Source of the DNA: Streptomyces akebiae
GTDB lineage: Bacteria; Actinomycetota; Actinomycetes; Streptomycetales; Streptomycetaceae
Reading direction: 5' to 3'
Assembly: GCF_019599145.1 (NCBI RefSeq)
Contig: NZ_CP080647.1
Coordinates: 5,022,001-5,086,000 of the forward strand
Length of the DNA: 64,000 nt
This document shows positions 7,686-15,327 of the stretch, piece by piece; position 1 is the stretch's first letter, and each line of letters opens with the position of its first letter. The position numbers and the translations under genes are program-made. The notes beneath the pieces are model-generated. The model made no database searches, had not been told where the DNA came from, and saw only the letters and a program-made list of their open reading frames with translations.

Positions 7686-8582
7686 TTGATTACCGCCATA
7701 AAGGGCGCACGTGTCCGCAGAGCCGCTGCAGTCGTCGTGACCACCGGTGCGATGATCGCGACCGGAGTGGTCACCTCCGCTCCCGCGCAGGCCGCTCCCG
7801 CGAAGCCCACGATCACCGCCAAGGGCGGGTTCGTGTGGAACAACGCCAACAGCAAGGCCCTGTACACGAAGGCCGCGGACACCAAGCGGTCCACGGGCTC
7901 GACCACCAAGATCATGACCGCCAAGGTCGTGCTGTCGCAGAAGAACCTGAACCTGAACGCCAAGGTCACGGTCTCGAAGGCGTACAGCGACTACATCGTC
8001 AAGAACCAGGCCTCCCACGCCGGCCTGATCGTCGGCGACAAGGTCACCGTCCGCCAGCTCCTCTACGCTCTGATGCTCCCGTCGGGCTGCGACGCCGCGT
8101 ACGCGCTCGCCGACAAGTTCGGCACGGGCTCGACGCGTGCGGCGCGGGTGAAGTCGTTCATCTCCAAGATGAACTCCACCGCCAAGAGCCTCGGCATGAA
8201 GAACACGAAGTTCGACTCGTTCGACGGCATCAGCAACGGCTCGAACTACTCGACGCCGCGTGACCTCACCAAGCTCGCCAGCAACACGCTGAAGAACTCC
8301 ACGTTCAAGTCGATCGTGGGCACGAAGACCACCAAGCAGAAGGTGACCACCAAGAGTGGCGGCTACCGCTACTACACCTGGGAGAACACCAACAAGCTGC
8401 TCGGCTGGAAGGGCACCTTCGGTGTGAAGACCGGCTCCGGCGCCCAGGCCAAGTACTGCCTCGTCTTCTCCGCGACCCGCAACGGCAAGACGATCGTGGG
8501 CACCGTCCTCACGTCCACCAACGCGACCACCCGCACGGCGGACGTGAAGAAGCTGATGGACTACGGCTTCGCCACTCTCTAA
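7686..8582 (+). CDS. K15-type DD-transpeptidase / S11 family serine peptidase
   Basis: A secreted penicillin-binding enzyme. I place the start at TTG 7686 (LITAIKGARVRRAAAV), 8 nt after GGGG; it gives a signal peptide cleaved near AQAAPAKP. Other in-frame upstream starts exist, so the start is uncertain. The active-site motifs are STTK (nucleophile Ser), SGC and KTG. SGC replaces the usual SxN and is a hallmark of the Streptomyces K15 DD-transpeptidase; the 61-residue spacing from STTK to SGC also matches what I recall for K15. The protein should act on D-Ala-D-Ala stem peptides outside the membrane. It is monocistronic with a strong terminator. Confidence 0.85.
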   Translation: MITAIKGARVRRAAAVVVTTGAMIATGVVTSAPAQAAPAKPTITAKGGFVWNNANSKALYTKAADTKRSTGSTTKIMTAKVVLSQKNLNLNAKVTVSKAYSDYIVKNQASHAGLIVGDKVTVRQLLYALMLPSGCDAAYALADKFGTGSTRAARVKSFISKMNSTAKSLGMKNTKFDSFDGISNGSNYSTPRDLTKLASNTLKNSTFKSIVGTKTTKQKVTTKSGGYRYYTWENTNKLLGWKGTFGVKTGSGAQAKYCLVFSATRNGKTIVGTVLTSTNATTRTADVKKLMDYGFATL

Positions 8583-8597
8583 ACGCACCAGCACGAG

Positions 8598-8633
8598 GAA
8601 GGGGGCCGTCGCTCGACAGCGACGGCCCCCTTC
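8598..8633 (+). terminator. intrinsic terminator of the DD-transpeptidase gene
   Basis: A perfect 16-bp stem (8598-8613 with 8618-8633) closes a CGAC tetraloop, starting 15 bp after the stop codon. It is followed by TTCGTGGTTC rather than a long T-run, which is usual in Streptomyces. Confidence 0.85.
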
Positions 8634-8753
8634 GTGGTTCTTGCCTGGATCGCAAGCCGAACAGGCGGGCTTCCCTCGCAATAGTGAACATCGTTGCGCT
8701 GGCTGGCATATGCCCATTCCTCCCCCCTACGTTCCGGGTTGGAGGTGGTTCAC

Positions 8754-9764
8754 ATGATCGAACCCAGCAAGCACCAACCCGACCCCCGGACGCAGCACGA
8801 CGCCATCGACGCCGGCGACTTCGTGTACGCGGCCACCGGAGCCCGCGTCCGCCGACTCACCATGCCGGACGGGACGCATTGGTTCCCGGCGGTGGACGTC
8901 TGCAAGGAGCTAGGACATACCAGCCCCAGCAAAGCGGTCTCCGACCATGTCCCACCAGAACACCGAGCGGCCCTCGAGACCGTCAGCAGAACTTACGGTC
9001 TCATTATTCCCGCAGGTAGAGAGTGGCGTCGAGACCTGATTCTTATCGATATTCAGGGCCTCCTCCTTCTCGTCACCGCCTGCACGAAGCCCACTGCGGC
9101 TCCCTTTAAGCAGTGGGCCGTAGAGGTGATCGAGACCGTTCAGCGCGAAGGCTCTTACACCTTGGAAGAGGCCGAGGTCCAGCCCGTCGGACCGGGCGCG
9201 CCCATCGCGTACGCCATGCCCGAGCAGATCGCCGACGCCATCGTCCGGTTCGAAGAGCGCAACCTCCAGGCGGACGAGCAACTGGCGGTCGCCCAGCAGA
9301 AGTCACTCGCCCTGCAACAGCAGATGCTGGACGCGCAACAGCAAATGCTGGAAACGCAGCAGCAGATGGTCGAGATGCAGCGTGCCGGCCTCGCCGCCCA
9401 GCAGGCCATGGCCCAGGCGATGGAGCGCATCGCCAACCGGCTCGACGCCCTCGCCGTCGAGCACCCGGCCCCCGCCGCCACCGCCACCGCCTTCGAGACA
9501 CACCCCACGACCGAGTCCGTGCTGGCCGACTGGCGCGAGCGGTTGTCCGTGACGACGGATGTGTGGACGGTGGCCGTGGTGATCGCGCCGGTACTCGTCG
9601 AGGAGGGTGAGCTGCGGCAGCCGCTGGAAGCGATCGCGGCCCGTACGGGGCTGTCGGTGCACCGCGTCGACGAGTGCCTCCGGCTGCTGCGCAAGCACGC
9701 CTGCATCCATCCCGTGGGTGCGGCGGAGGACGGTGCCCCCGTGTACGTGCTGAACCAGCGCTGA
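8754..9764 (+). CDS. Bro-N (phage antirepressor-like) domain protein
   Basis: A 336-residue protein with GGAGG 8 nt upstream of ATG 8754. Residues about 20-135 form a Bro-N DNA-binding domain (GTHWFPAVDVCKELGHTSPS, then LILIDIQGLLLLVTAC and PFKQWAVEVIETVQREG), as in phage antirepressors and baculovirus BRO proteins. Next comes a Gln-rich coiled coil with three QQQMLDA/QQQMLET/QQQMVEM heptad-like units (about residues 195-225). The C-terminal 90 residues contain a helical, possibly winged-helix segment (LEAIAARTGLSVHRVDECLR). No phage genes surround it, so it is a chromosomal regulator, perhaps domesticated. Terminators on both sides make it an independent unit. Confidence 0.82.
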   Translation: MIEPSKHQPDPRTQHDAIDAGDFVYAATGARVRRLTMPDGTHWFPAVDVCKELGHTSPSKAVSDHVPPEHRAALETVSRTYGLIIPAGREWRRDLILIDIQGLLLLVTACTKPTAAPFKQWAVEVIETVQREGSYTLEEAEVQPVGPGAPIAYAMPEQIADAIVRFEERNLQADEQLAVAQQKSLALQQQMLDAQQQMLETQQQMVEMQRAGLAAQQAMAQAMERIANRLDALAVEHPAPAATATAFETHPTTESVLADWRERLSVTTDVWTVAVVIAPVLVEEGELRQPLEAIAARTGLSVHRVDECLRLLRKHACIHPVGAAEDGAPVYVLNQR

Positions 9765-9787
9765 CCTTCCCACGAGAGCGGGCATGG

Positions 9788-9826
9788 CACAGGGGCGTCG
9801 CAATCCGAAGTTGCGGCGCCCCTGTG
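9788..9826. terminator. bidirectional terminator between Bro-N gene and bkd operon
   Basis: A 16-bp stem with one G-T wobble pairs 9788-9803 with 9811-9826 around a 7-nt loop. It sits between the convergent stops at 9764 and 9852 and can serve both genes. Confidence 0.85.
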
Positions 9827-9851
9827 TGCTCAGCCTACCCAGCCGGGAGTC

Positions 9852-11288
9852 TCACGCCCAAGTGATCAGCCTCTTCGGCTGCTCCAGGATCGCCGCCACG
9901 TCCGCCAGCACCTTCGAACCCAGCTCCCCGTCCACCAGCCGGTGGTCGAAGCTCAGGGCAAGCGTCGTCACCTGGCGGGGCTTCACCTTCCCCTTGTGGA
10001 CCCACGGCTGGAGCTTGATCGAGCCGACCGCGAGGATCGCGGACTCCCCGGAGTTGAGGATGGGCGTACCGGTGTCGATGCCGAAGACGCCGACGTTGGT
10101 GATGGTGACCGTGCCGCCCTGCATGGCGGCCGGGGAGGTCCGGCCCTCCTTGGCCGTGGAGACCAGCTCGCCCAGTGACTCGGCCAGCTGGGGCAGCGTC
10201 TTCGCGTGGGCGTCCTTGATGTTCGGGACGATCAGGCCGCGTGGGGTGGCGGCGGCGATGCCCAGGTTGACGTAGTGCTTGAGCACGATCTCCTGGGCGG
10301 CCTCGTCCCAGGAGGCGTTGATGTCCGGGTTGCGCTTGATCGCCACGAGGAGTGCCTTGGCGATCAACAGGAGCGGATTGACCCGCAGGCCCGCCAGCTC
10401 CTTGTCCTGCTTCAACTCCTCGACCAGCTTCATCGTGCGCGTCACGTCGACCGTCACGAACTCCGTGACGTGCGGCGCCGTGAACGCCGAGCCGACCATC
10501 GCCGCCGCCGTCACCTTCCGGACACCCTTGACCGGAACACGGGTCTCGCGGGCGCCGTCGTACGACGCCACCGGCGCCGGGGCGACGGCAGGCGCGGCGG
10601 GGGACGCGGGCGCCTCCACCACGGGCTCGGGAGCCGTCTGCGGAGCCACCGCGGCGTGGACGTCCTCGCGGGTGATGACCCCGTCCGGGCCGGACGGGGT
10701 GATCGTCGCCAGGTCCACCCCGAGATCCTTGGCCAGCTTGCGGACCGGCGGCTTCGCCAGCGGACGCGGGACGGTGATCCCGTGCTGCCCGTGCCCGTTC
10801 AGCTCGCCCTGGACGCCCTGGATCGCGGTGGCCGCGTACAGGGTGTCCTCAGCGGGCGCGGCAGCGGCCGGGACCCCCTTGCGGGGGCGGCGCTTCGTGG
10901 AGGACTCGGCGACCCCGTAGCCGACGAGGACCGGCTTGCGGCCCTCGGGCTTCTTGGCCGCCGGCTCCGCCGCGGGCTTCGCCGTCGGCTGGGCGGGCGC
11001 GGCCTTCTCGGCGGGGGCCTGCGCCGGGGCCGCTCCGCCCGCCACGTCCACCGCGATGATCGACGTGCCGACGTCGACCGTGGTGCCCTCGGGGAAGTGC
11101 AGTGCGCGTACGACACCGTCGTACGGGATGGGCAGTTCGACGGCGGCCTTGGCCGTCTCGACCTCGCAGACGATCTGGCCGTCGGTGACGGTGTCACCGG
11201 GCTGGACGTACCACTTGAGGATCTCGGCCTCGGTGAGCCCCTCGCCCACGTCGGGCATCTTGAACTCGCGCGGAGACGTGTCTGTCAT
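9852..11288 (-). CDS. bkdC: branched-chain 2-oxo acid dehydrogenase E2 (acyltransferase), operon 1
   Basis: A 478-residue dihydrolipoyl acyltransferase. The order is: one lipoyl domain (about 5-80) with the lipoylated Lys in CEVETAKAAVELP; an Ala/Pro linker; a peripheral subunit-binding domain (RKLAKDLGVDLATITPSGPD); a second linker; and the catalytic domain ending in SFDHRLVDGELG with the active-site His and Asp. It transfers branched acyl groups (isobutyryl, 2-methylbutyryl, isovaleryl) to CoA, supplying starter units for branched fatty acids and polyketides. The ATG at 11288 was chosen; GTG 11297 lies closer to GGGAGAGG and is equally possible. It is the last gene of the operon. Confidence 0.9.
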   Translation of the reverse strand: MTDTSPREFKMPDVGEGLTEAEILKWYVQPGDTVTDGQIVCEVETAKAAVELPIPYDGVVRALHFPEGTTVDVGTSIIAVDVAGGAAPAQAPAEKAAPAQPTAKPAAEPAAKKPEGRKPVLVGYGVAESSTKRRPRKGVPAAAAPAEDTLYAATAIQGVQGELNGHGQHGITVPRPLAKPPVRKLAKDLGVDLATITPSGPDGVITREDVHAAVAPQTAPEPVVEAPASPAAPAVAPAPVASYDGARETRVPVKGVRKVTAAAMVGSAFTAPHVTEFVTVDVTRTMKLVEELKQDKELAGLRVNPLLLIAKALLVAIKRNPDINASWDEAAQEIVLKHYVNLGIAAATPRGLIVPNIKDAHAKTLPQLAESLGELVSTAKEGRTSPAAMQGGTVTITNVGVFGIDTGTPILNSGESAILAVGSIKLQPWVHKGKVKPRQVTTLALSFDHRLVDGELGSKVLADVAAILEQPKRLITWA

Positions 11289-11308
11289 CGTCGTCACGGA
11301 CCTCTCCC

Positions 11309-12337
11309 TCAGAACGCCAGTGAGCGGTCGACGGCGTCGAGCACCCGGTCCAGATTCGGCAGGTACTCCTCCTCCAGCCGGGCCGGCGGATAGGGGGCGT
11401 GGTATCCGCCGACGCGGAGGACGGGGGCCTCCAGGTGGTAGAAGCACCGCTCGGTGATGCGGGCGGCGATCTCCGCGCCCGAGCCGAAGAAGACGGGGGC
11501 CTCGTGGACCACGATCAGGCGGCGCGTCCGCTCCACCGAGGCCTGGATGGAGTCGAAGTCCAGCGGGGAGACCGACCGCAGGTCCAGGACCTCCAGGGCC
11601 CTGCCCTCCTCGGCCGCCGCGTCGGCGACCTCCTGGCAGAGCTTCACCATCGGGCCGTACGCGGCGAGCGTGAGGTCCGTGCCCTCGCGGACGACGCGGG
11701 CCTTGTGCAGCGGGCCGGGGATCGCCTCGGGGTTGACCTCGGCCTTGTCCCAGTAGCGCCGCTTGGGCTCGAAGAAGATCACCGGGTCGTCGCTCTGGAT
11801 GGCCTGCTGCATCATCCAGTAGGCGTCAGACGCGTTCGACGGCGAGACCACCTTCAGGCCCGCCACGTGCGCGAACAGCGCCTCCGGGGACTCGGAGTGG
11901 TGCTCGACCGCGCCGATGCCGCCGCCGTAGGGGATGCGGACGACGACGGGGAGCTTGACCTTGCCCAGCGAGCGCGCGTGCATCTTGGCGAGCTGGGTGA
12001 CGATCTGGTCGTACGCGGGAAAGACGAAGCCGTCGAACTGGATCTCCACCACCGGGCGGTAGCCCCTCAGGGCCAGGCCGATGGCGGTGCCGACGATGCC
12101 GGACTCGGCAAGCGGGGTGTCGATCACCCGGTCCTCGCCGAAGTCCTTCTGAAGGCCGTCCGTCACCCGGAACACGCCGCCGAGCTTGCCGACGTCCTCG
12201 CCCATGACGAGGACCTTGGGGTCGGCTTCGAGGGCCTTGCGCAGCGATTCGTTGATCGCCTTGGCGATCGCCATGTTCTTCACGGCGGATCGCCCGGCGC
12301 TCTCTCCTGCCGTCTGTGCGGCTGTCTGCGTGGTCAT
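11309..12337 (-). CDS. bkdB: branched-chain 2-oxo acid dehydrogenase E1 beta, operon 1
   Basis: A 342-residue transketolase-like E1 beta subunit. Family blocks are intact: KVLVMGEDVGKLGGVFRVTD, TPLAESGIVGTAIGLAL, RIPYGGGIGAVEHHSESPEA and ITERCFYHLEAPVLRVGGYH. It forms the alpha2beta2 E1 with the upstream E1 alpha, and its acidic MGED residue activates ThDP. The start ATG is 2 bp after the E1 alpha stop (TAGCGATG), so the subunits are made by coupled translation. The first 17 residues (AQTAGESAGRS) are a non-conserved leader. Confidence 0.92.
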   Translation of the reverse strand: MTTQTAAQTAGESAGRSAVKNMAIAKAINESLRKALEADPKVLVMGEDVGKLGGVFRVTDGLQKDFGEDRVIDTPLAESGIVGTAIGLALRGYRPVVEIQFDGFVFPAYDQIVTQLAKMHARSLGKVKLPVVVRIPYGGGIGAVEHHSESPEALFAHVAGLKVVSPSNASDAYWMMQQAIQSDDPVIFFEPKRRYWDKAEVNPEAIPGPLHKARVVREGTDLTLAAYGPMVKLCQEVADAAAEEGRALEVLDLRSVSPLDFDSIQASVERTRRLIVVHEAPVFFGSGAEIAARITERCFYHLEAPVLRVGGYHAPYPPARLEEEYLPNLDRVLDAVDRSLAF

Positions 12338-12339
12338 CG

Positions 12340-13566
12340 CTACTTGCCCTCCTCTTCGTCCACATCGGCGAACGACGCCTGGTACGCCGCGAACTGGGCG
12401 CGCTCCTCGTCCACGAGCGCGTGTCCGTCCGCGTACGCGTTCTCGAAGATGGCGAAGTGGTCCGGGTCGGGCATGGCACGCACCACTTCGCGCACTCGCC
12501 TTCCCAACGCCTCGCTCTCCGCTTCGAGTTCCGCGAAGAATCCCTCGTTCGTGTCCGTTTCGGACTCGAGGTAACTGCGCAGACGCGCGATCGGGTCCTT
12601 GGCCTCCCAGGCCACCCGCTCGTCGTCGTGGCGGTAGCGGGTGGGGTCGTCGGAGGTGGTGTGGGCGCCCATGCGGTACGTGTACGCCTCGACCAGGGTG
12701 GGGCCCTCGCCCCGGCGGGCGCGCTCCAGCGCCCACTTGGTGACGGCGAGGCAGGCGAGGACGTCGTTGCCGTCGACGCGGACGCCCGGGAAGCCGAAGC
12801 CCTGGGCGCGCTGGTACAGCGGGACGCGGGTCTGCTTCTCCGTGGGTTCCGAGATGGCCCACTGGTTGTTCTGGCAGAAGAACACGACCGGCGCGTTGTA
12901 GACCGCGGAGAAGGTGAACGCCTCGGCGACGTCGCCCTGGCTGGAGGCGCCGTCACCGAAGTAGGCGATGACCGCCGAGTCGGCGCCGTCCTTGGCGATG
13001 CCCATGGCGTAACCCGTGGCGTGCAGCGTCTGGGAGCCGATGACGATCGTGTAGAGGTGGAAGTTGTTGCTGTTCGGGTCCCAGCCGCCGTTGTTCACAC
13101 CGCGGAACATGCCGAGCAGATTGGTCGGGTCGACCCCGCGGCACCAGGCGACGCCGTGCTCGCGGTAGGTCGGGAAGACGTAGTCGTCCTCGCGCGTGGC
13201 CCGCCCGGAGCCGATCTGGGCGGCCTCCTGGCCGAGCAGCGAGGCCCACAGGCCCAGCTCGCCCTGGCGCTGCAGGGACGTGGCCTCGGCGTCGAAACGA
13301 CGGGTCAGCACCATGTCGCGGTACAGGCCGCGCAGCTCGTCGGCGGTGATGTCCGCGACGAACGGGTCGTACGCCGCGGTTTCCGCGTTCCTCACGCGTT
13401 TGCCCTCGGGCGTCAGCAGCTGAACGAGTTCGGGCTGGGCGTCGGTCGGCTTCTTGGCAGTGGCGCGCCTGGTGCCGGTGGTGCCGGCCGCCTTGCTGCC
13501 GGTGGTGCCGGTCTTGCCTGCGGCGCTGCGTCGCGGCTTGCGCGCGGCAGTGCTCTCCACGGTCAC
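12340..13566 (-). CDS. bkdA: branched-chain 2-oxo acid dehydrogenase E1 alpha, operon 1
   Basis: A 408-residue E1 alpha subunit from GTG 13566, with GGAGGAG 5 nt upstream. The first 45 residues are a low-complexity Lys/Ala/Gly/Thr extension not needed for the fold. The ThDP-binding motif is AYFGDGASSQGDVAEAF to CQNNQWAIS (GDG...NN). The phosphorylation-loop region of eukaryotic homologues appears as YRMGAHTTSDDPTRYR. It decarboxylates 2-oxo acids from Val, Ile and Leu. It is the first gene of a three-gene operon; E3 is not encoded nearby and must come from elsewhere. Confidence 0.92.
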   Translation of the reverse strand: MTVESTAARKPRRSAAGKTGTTGSKAAGTTGTRRATAKKPTDAQPELVQLLTPEGKRVRNAETAAYDPFVADITADELRGLYRDMVLTRRFDAEATSLQRQGELGLWASLLGQEAAQIGSGRATREDDYVFPTYREHGVAWCRGVDPTNLLGMFRGVNNGGWDPNSNNFHLYTIVIGSQTLHATGYAMGIAKDGADSAVIAYFGDGASSQGDVAEAFTFSAVYNAPVVFFCQNNQWAISEPTEKQTRVPLYQRAQGFGFPGVRVDGNDVLACLAVTKWALERARRGEGPTLVEAYTYRMGAHTTSDDPTRYRHDDERVAWEAKDPIARLRSYLESETDTNEGFFAELEAESEALGRRVREVVRAMPDPDHFAIFENAYADGHALVDEERAQFAAYQASFADVDEEEGK

Positions 13567-14117
13567 GTGTGCTCCTCCGTCGGTCCGGCCCCCGGGGTTG
13601 CCGGGTGACCAGTACGGCTCGCCTGATCCCGGTGCCCGTGCACGGGGTGGGTGCCCTTGGCCGGGAACAGACGTGACAGGTGCCCCGGCGAGCGCCCTGC
13701 ACAAGGCACGTTACCCAGTGCGCCACATTCCTGTGAAACCCCTACTGACCTGCGATTTTCCTTGGATTTCCAACTAATTCGGTACTAGGGGGTCCAAGTA
13801 GTTCGCGTCTGTCGGGAACAGTTGCTGGTCACAGCACTGGCTACAGCCTGGCAAGGGGGCCGGAACACCGGCACGTTATCCCGGCCACCCCGGCCACGGG
13901 AAGAGTTCGCCGGGGGCGGGCCGCGAGATCGGTGGCGCAAGTTGCTCCATCCGTGCAGCCGACGGGATCACCCCGCTCCGCCTCCGGCACGGCGACCGGC
14001 CGGCTCGCATGTCTGCGCGTCGAGCCACAGTTCGGATCTATGCACCCTGTGATCAGTAACGACTGTGTGTGACAAGCGTGAGGTCAGCGGCGCGGCGTGT
14101 GCCCTAACATCTGGCGC
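13567..14117. promoter_or_regulatory. 550-bp divergent intergenic region upstream of bkd operon 1
   Basis: No gene is convincing here. Bases about 13734-13800 are unusually AT-rich for this genome and are the best place for the bkd promoter. At the other end TAACAT (14106-14111) lies 6-7 bp before the GTG start at 14118, which would make that gene's mRNA leaderless. No operator could be assigned. Confidence 0.45.
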
Positions 14118-15239
14118 GTGCCGCGCTCATCTGTACCACCCCCCGTGCTCCACACGCCCCCTCTGGGCCCCCTGCTGGAGCAGTACGCCGCCGGGTCCGT
14201 ACTGGCCTGCGAACCCGTCGACGAGGGGCTCCTCAATCGCGGCTACCGACTTCGCACCACCCGGGGGCGGTACTTCCTCAAGCACCACTTCGACCCCGAG
14301 ACCGCCGACCCGGCCGCGATCGTGCGCCAGCACCGGGCCACCCTGCGCCTCGCCGACCTGGGCGTTCCCGTCGCCCCGCCGCTGACCGGACGGGACGGCG
14401 GCACGGTGGCGGTCGTCGCCGGCCACGCCTACGCCCTGCACCCGTGGATCGAAGGGCGCCACCGGCACGGCGGCCAGCTCACTCTCGGGCAGTGCGCCCG
14501 TCTGGGGGCGCTGCTGGGCGTCGTGCACGCCTGCCTGGAGCAGGTGATGCCGACGCAGGAGACGGCCACACCCGTACGGAAGCGGCTGATCCCGGCGCAA
14601 CGACGGGCCCGGGAGACGCGAAAGCCTCTGGGGGCATCCGGATGCTCCGGGCCGGTCGGGACCGAGAGCGCCGATCCCGTCGGCACCTTCGCCCTCATGG
14701 ACGAACTGCTCGACCGGGTGCGCCGTCACCGCCCGGCCGACCCCTTCGACGCGCTGGCCCGGCATCGACTGCTGGAGCGGCGGCGACTGCTGGAACGCCA
14801 CGCGGACCGGCGGCCGCCGAGGGGTGGCTCGGTGGGGTGGGTGCACGGCGACTTCCACCCCTTCAACGTGCTCTACCGGGACGACGTCCCGGATGTGCCG
14901 GCCGCGATCCTCGACTGGGACCGGCTCGGTGTGCAGCCGCGCGCGGAGGAGGCGGTCCGGGCGGCGGTGATCTTCTTCGTACGTCCCGTCGGCGCCCTGG
15001 ACCTGGCGAAAGTGCGCTCCTACGCGCGCGCGTACCGGCGCTCCGCGGGCGCCGCCCCGGCCGAGCTCGCGGCGGCCGTGCACCGCGTGTGGTGGGAGCG
15101 GCTCAACGACTTCTGGATGCTGCGCTGGCGCTACGAACGCGGTGACACCCGCGCCGACCCGCAGTTCCCCGCGGCCTCGGCGCTGGTGGTGTGGTGGACA
15201 CGGGAGTACGACGCGGTGCGTGAGGCGTTCGTGGAGTGA
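14118..15239 (+). CDS. APH-family phosphotransferase (choline/homoserine kinase-like fold)
   Basis: A 373-residue protein from GTG 14118 (VPRSSVPPPVLHTPP), preceded at about 7 nt by TAACAT, a good -10 box, so the transcript is probably leaderless. Kinase features are NRGYRLRTTRGRYFLKHHF (ATP-site Lys), GWVHGDFHPFNVLY (catalytic HGDFHPxN) and AILDWDRLG (metal-binding Asp). The phospho-acceptor is unknown. The family includes homoserine, choline and aminoglycoside kinases, and the sequence gives no reason to call it antibiotic resistance. It is followed by a convergent Ser/Thr kinase gene. Confidence 0.82.
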   Translation: MPRSSVPPPVLHTPPLGPLLEQYAAGSVLACEPVDEGLLNRGYRLRTTRGRYFLKHHFDPETADPAAIVRQHRATLRLADLGVPVAPPLTGRDGGTVAVVAGHAYALHPWIEGRHRHGGQLTLGQCARLGALLGVVHACLEQVMPTQETATPVRKRLIPAQRRARETRKPLGASGCSGPVGTESADPVGTFALMDELLDRVRRHRPADPFDALARHRLLERRRLLERHADRRPPRGGSVGWVHGDFHPFNVLYRDDVPDVPAAILDWDRLGVQPRAEEAVRAAVIFFVRPVGALDLAKVRSYARAYRRSAGAAPAELAAAVHRVWWERLNDFWMLRWRYERGDTRADPQFPAASALVVWWTREYDAVREAFVE

Positions 15240-15252
15240 GGCGTTCGTGGAG
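15221..15252 (+). repeat. 16-bp tandem duplication spanning a stop codon
   Basis: TGAGGCGTTCGTGGAG is present twice without a gap (15221-15236 and 15237-15252). The TGA that begins the second copy is the stop codon of the APH-family gene, so the second copy lies just past the reading frame. This looks like a recent replication-slippage event. Confidence 0.8.
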
Positions 15253-15289
15253 CCGACGCCGAGCCCGCTTCACGGCGGAGCGGGGCACA

Positions 15290-15308
15290 CCGGGCGGGGC
15301 CCGCCCGG
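15290..15308. terminator. GC-rich hairpin between convergent genes
   Basis: CCGGGCGGG pairs with CCCGCCCGG around a single central base, giving at least a 7-bp GC stem with a 5-nt loop. It lies in the 88-bp gap between two convergent genes. No T-run follows. Confidence 0.45.
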
Positions 15309-15327
15309 ATGGCTCCCTCCACCGCGC

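Noticed and set aside
14118..15239. Aminoglycoside resistance gene
   Set aside because: The fold and HGDFHPFN motif are shared by many small-molecule kinases; no resistance-specific feature or context is seen.
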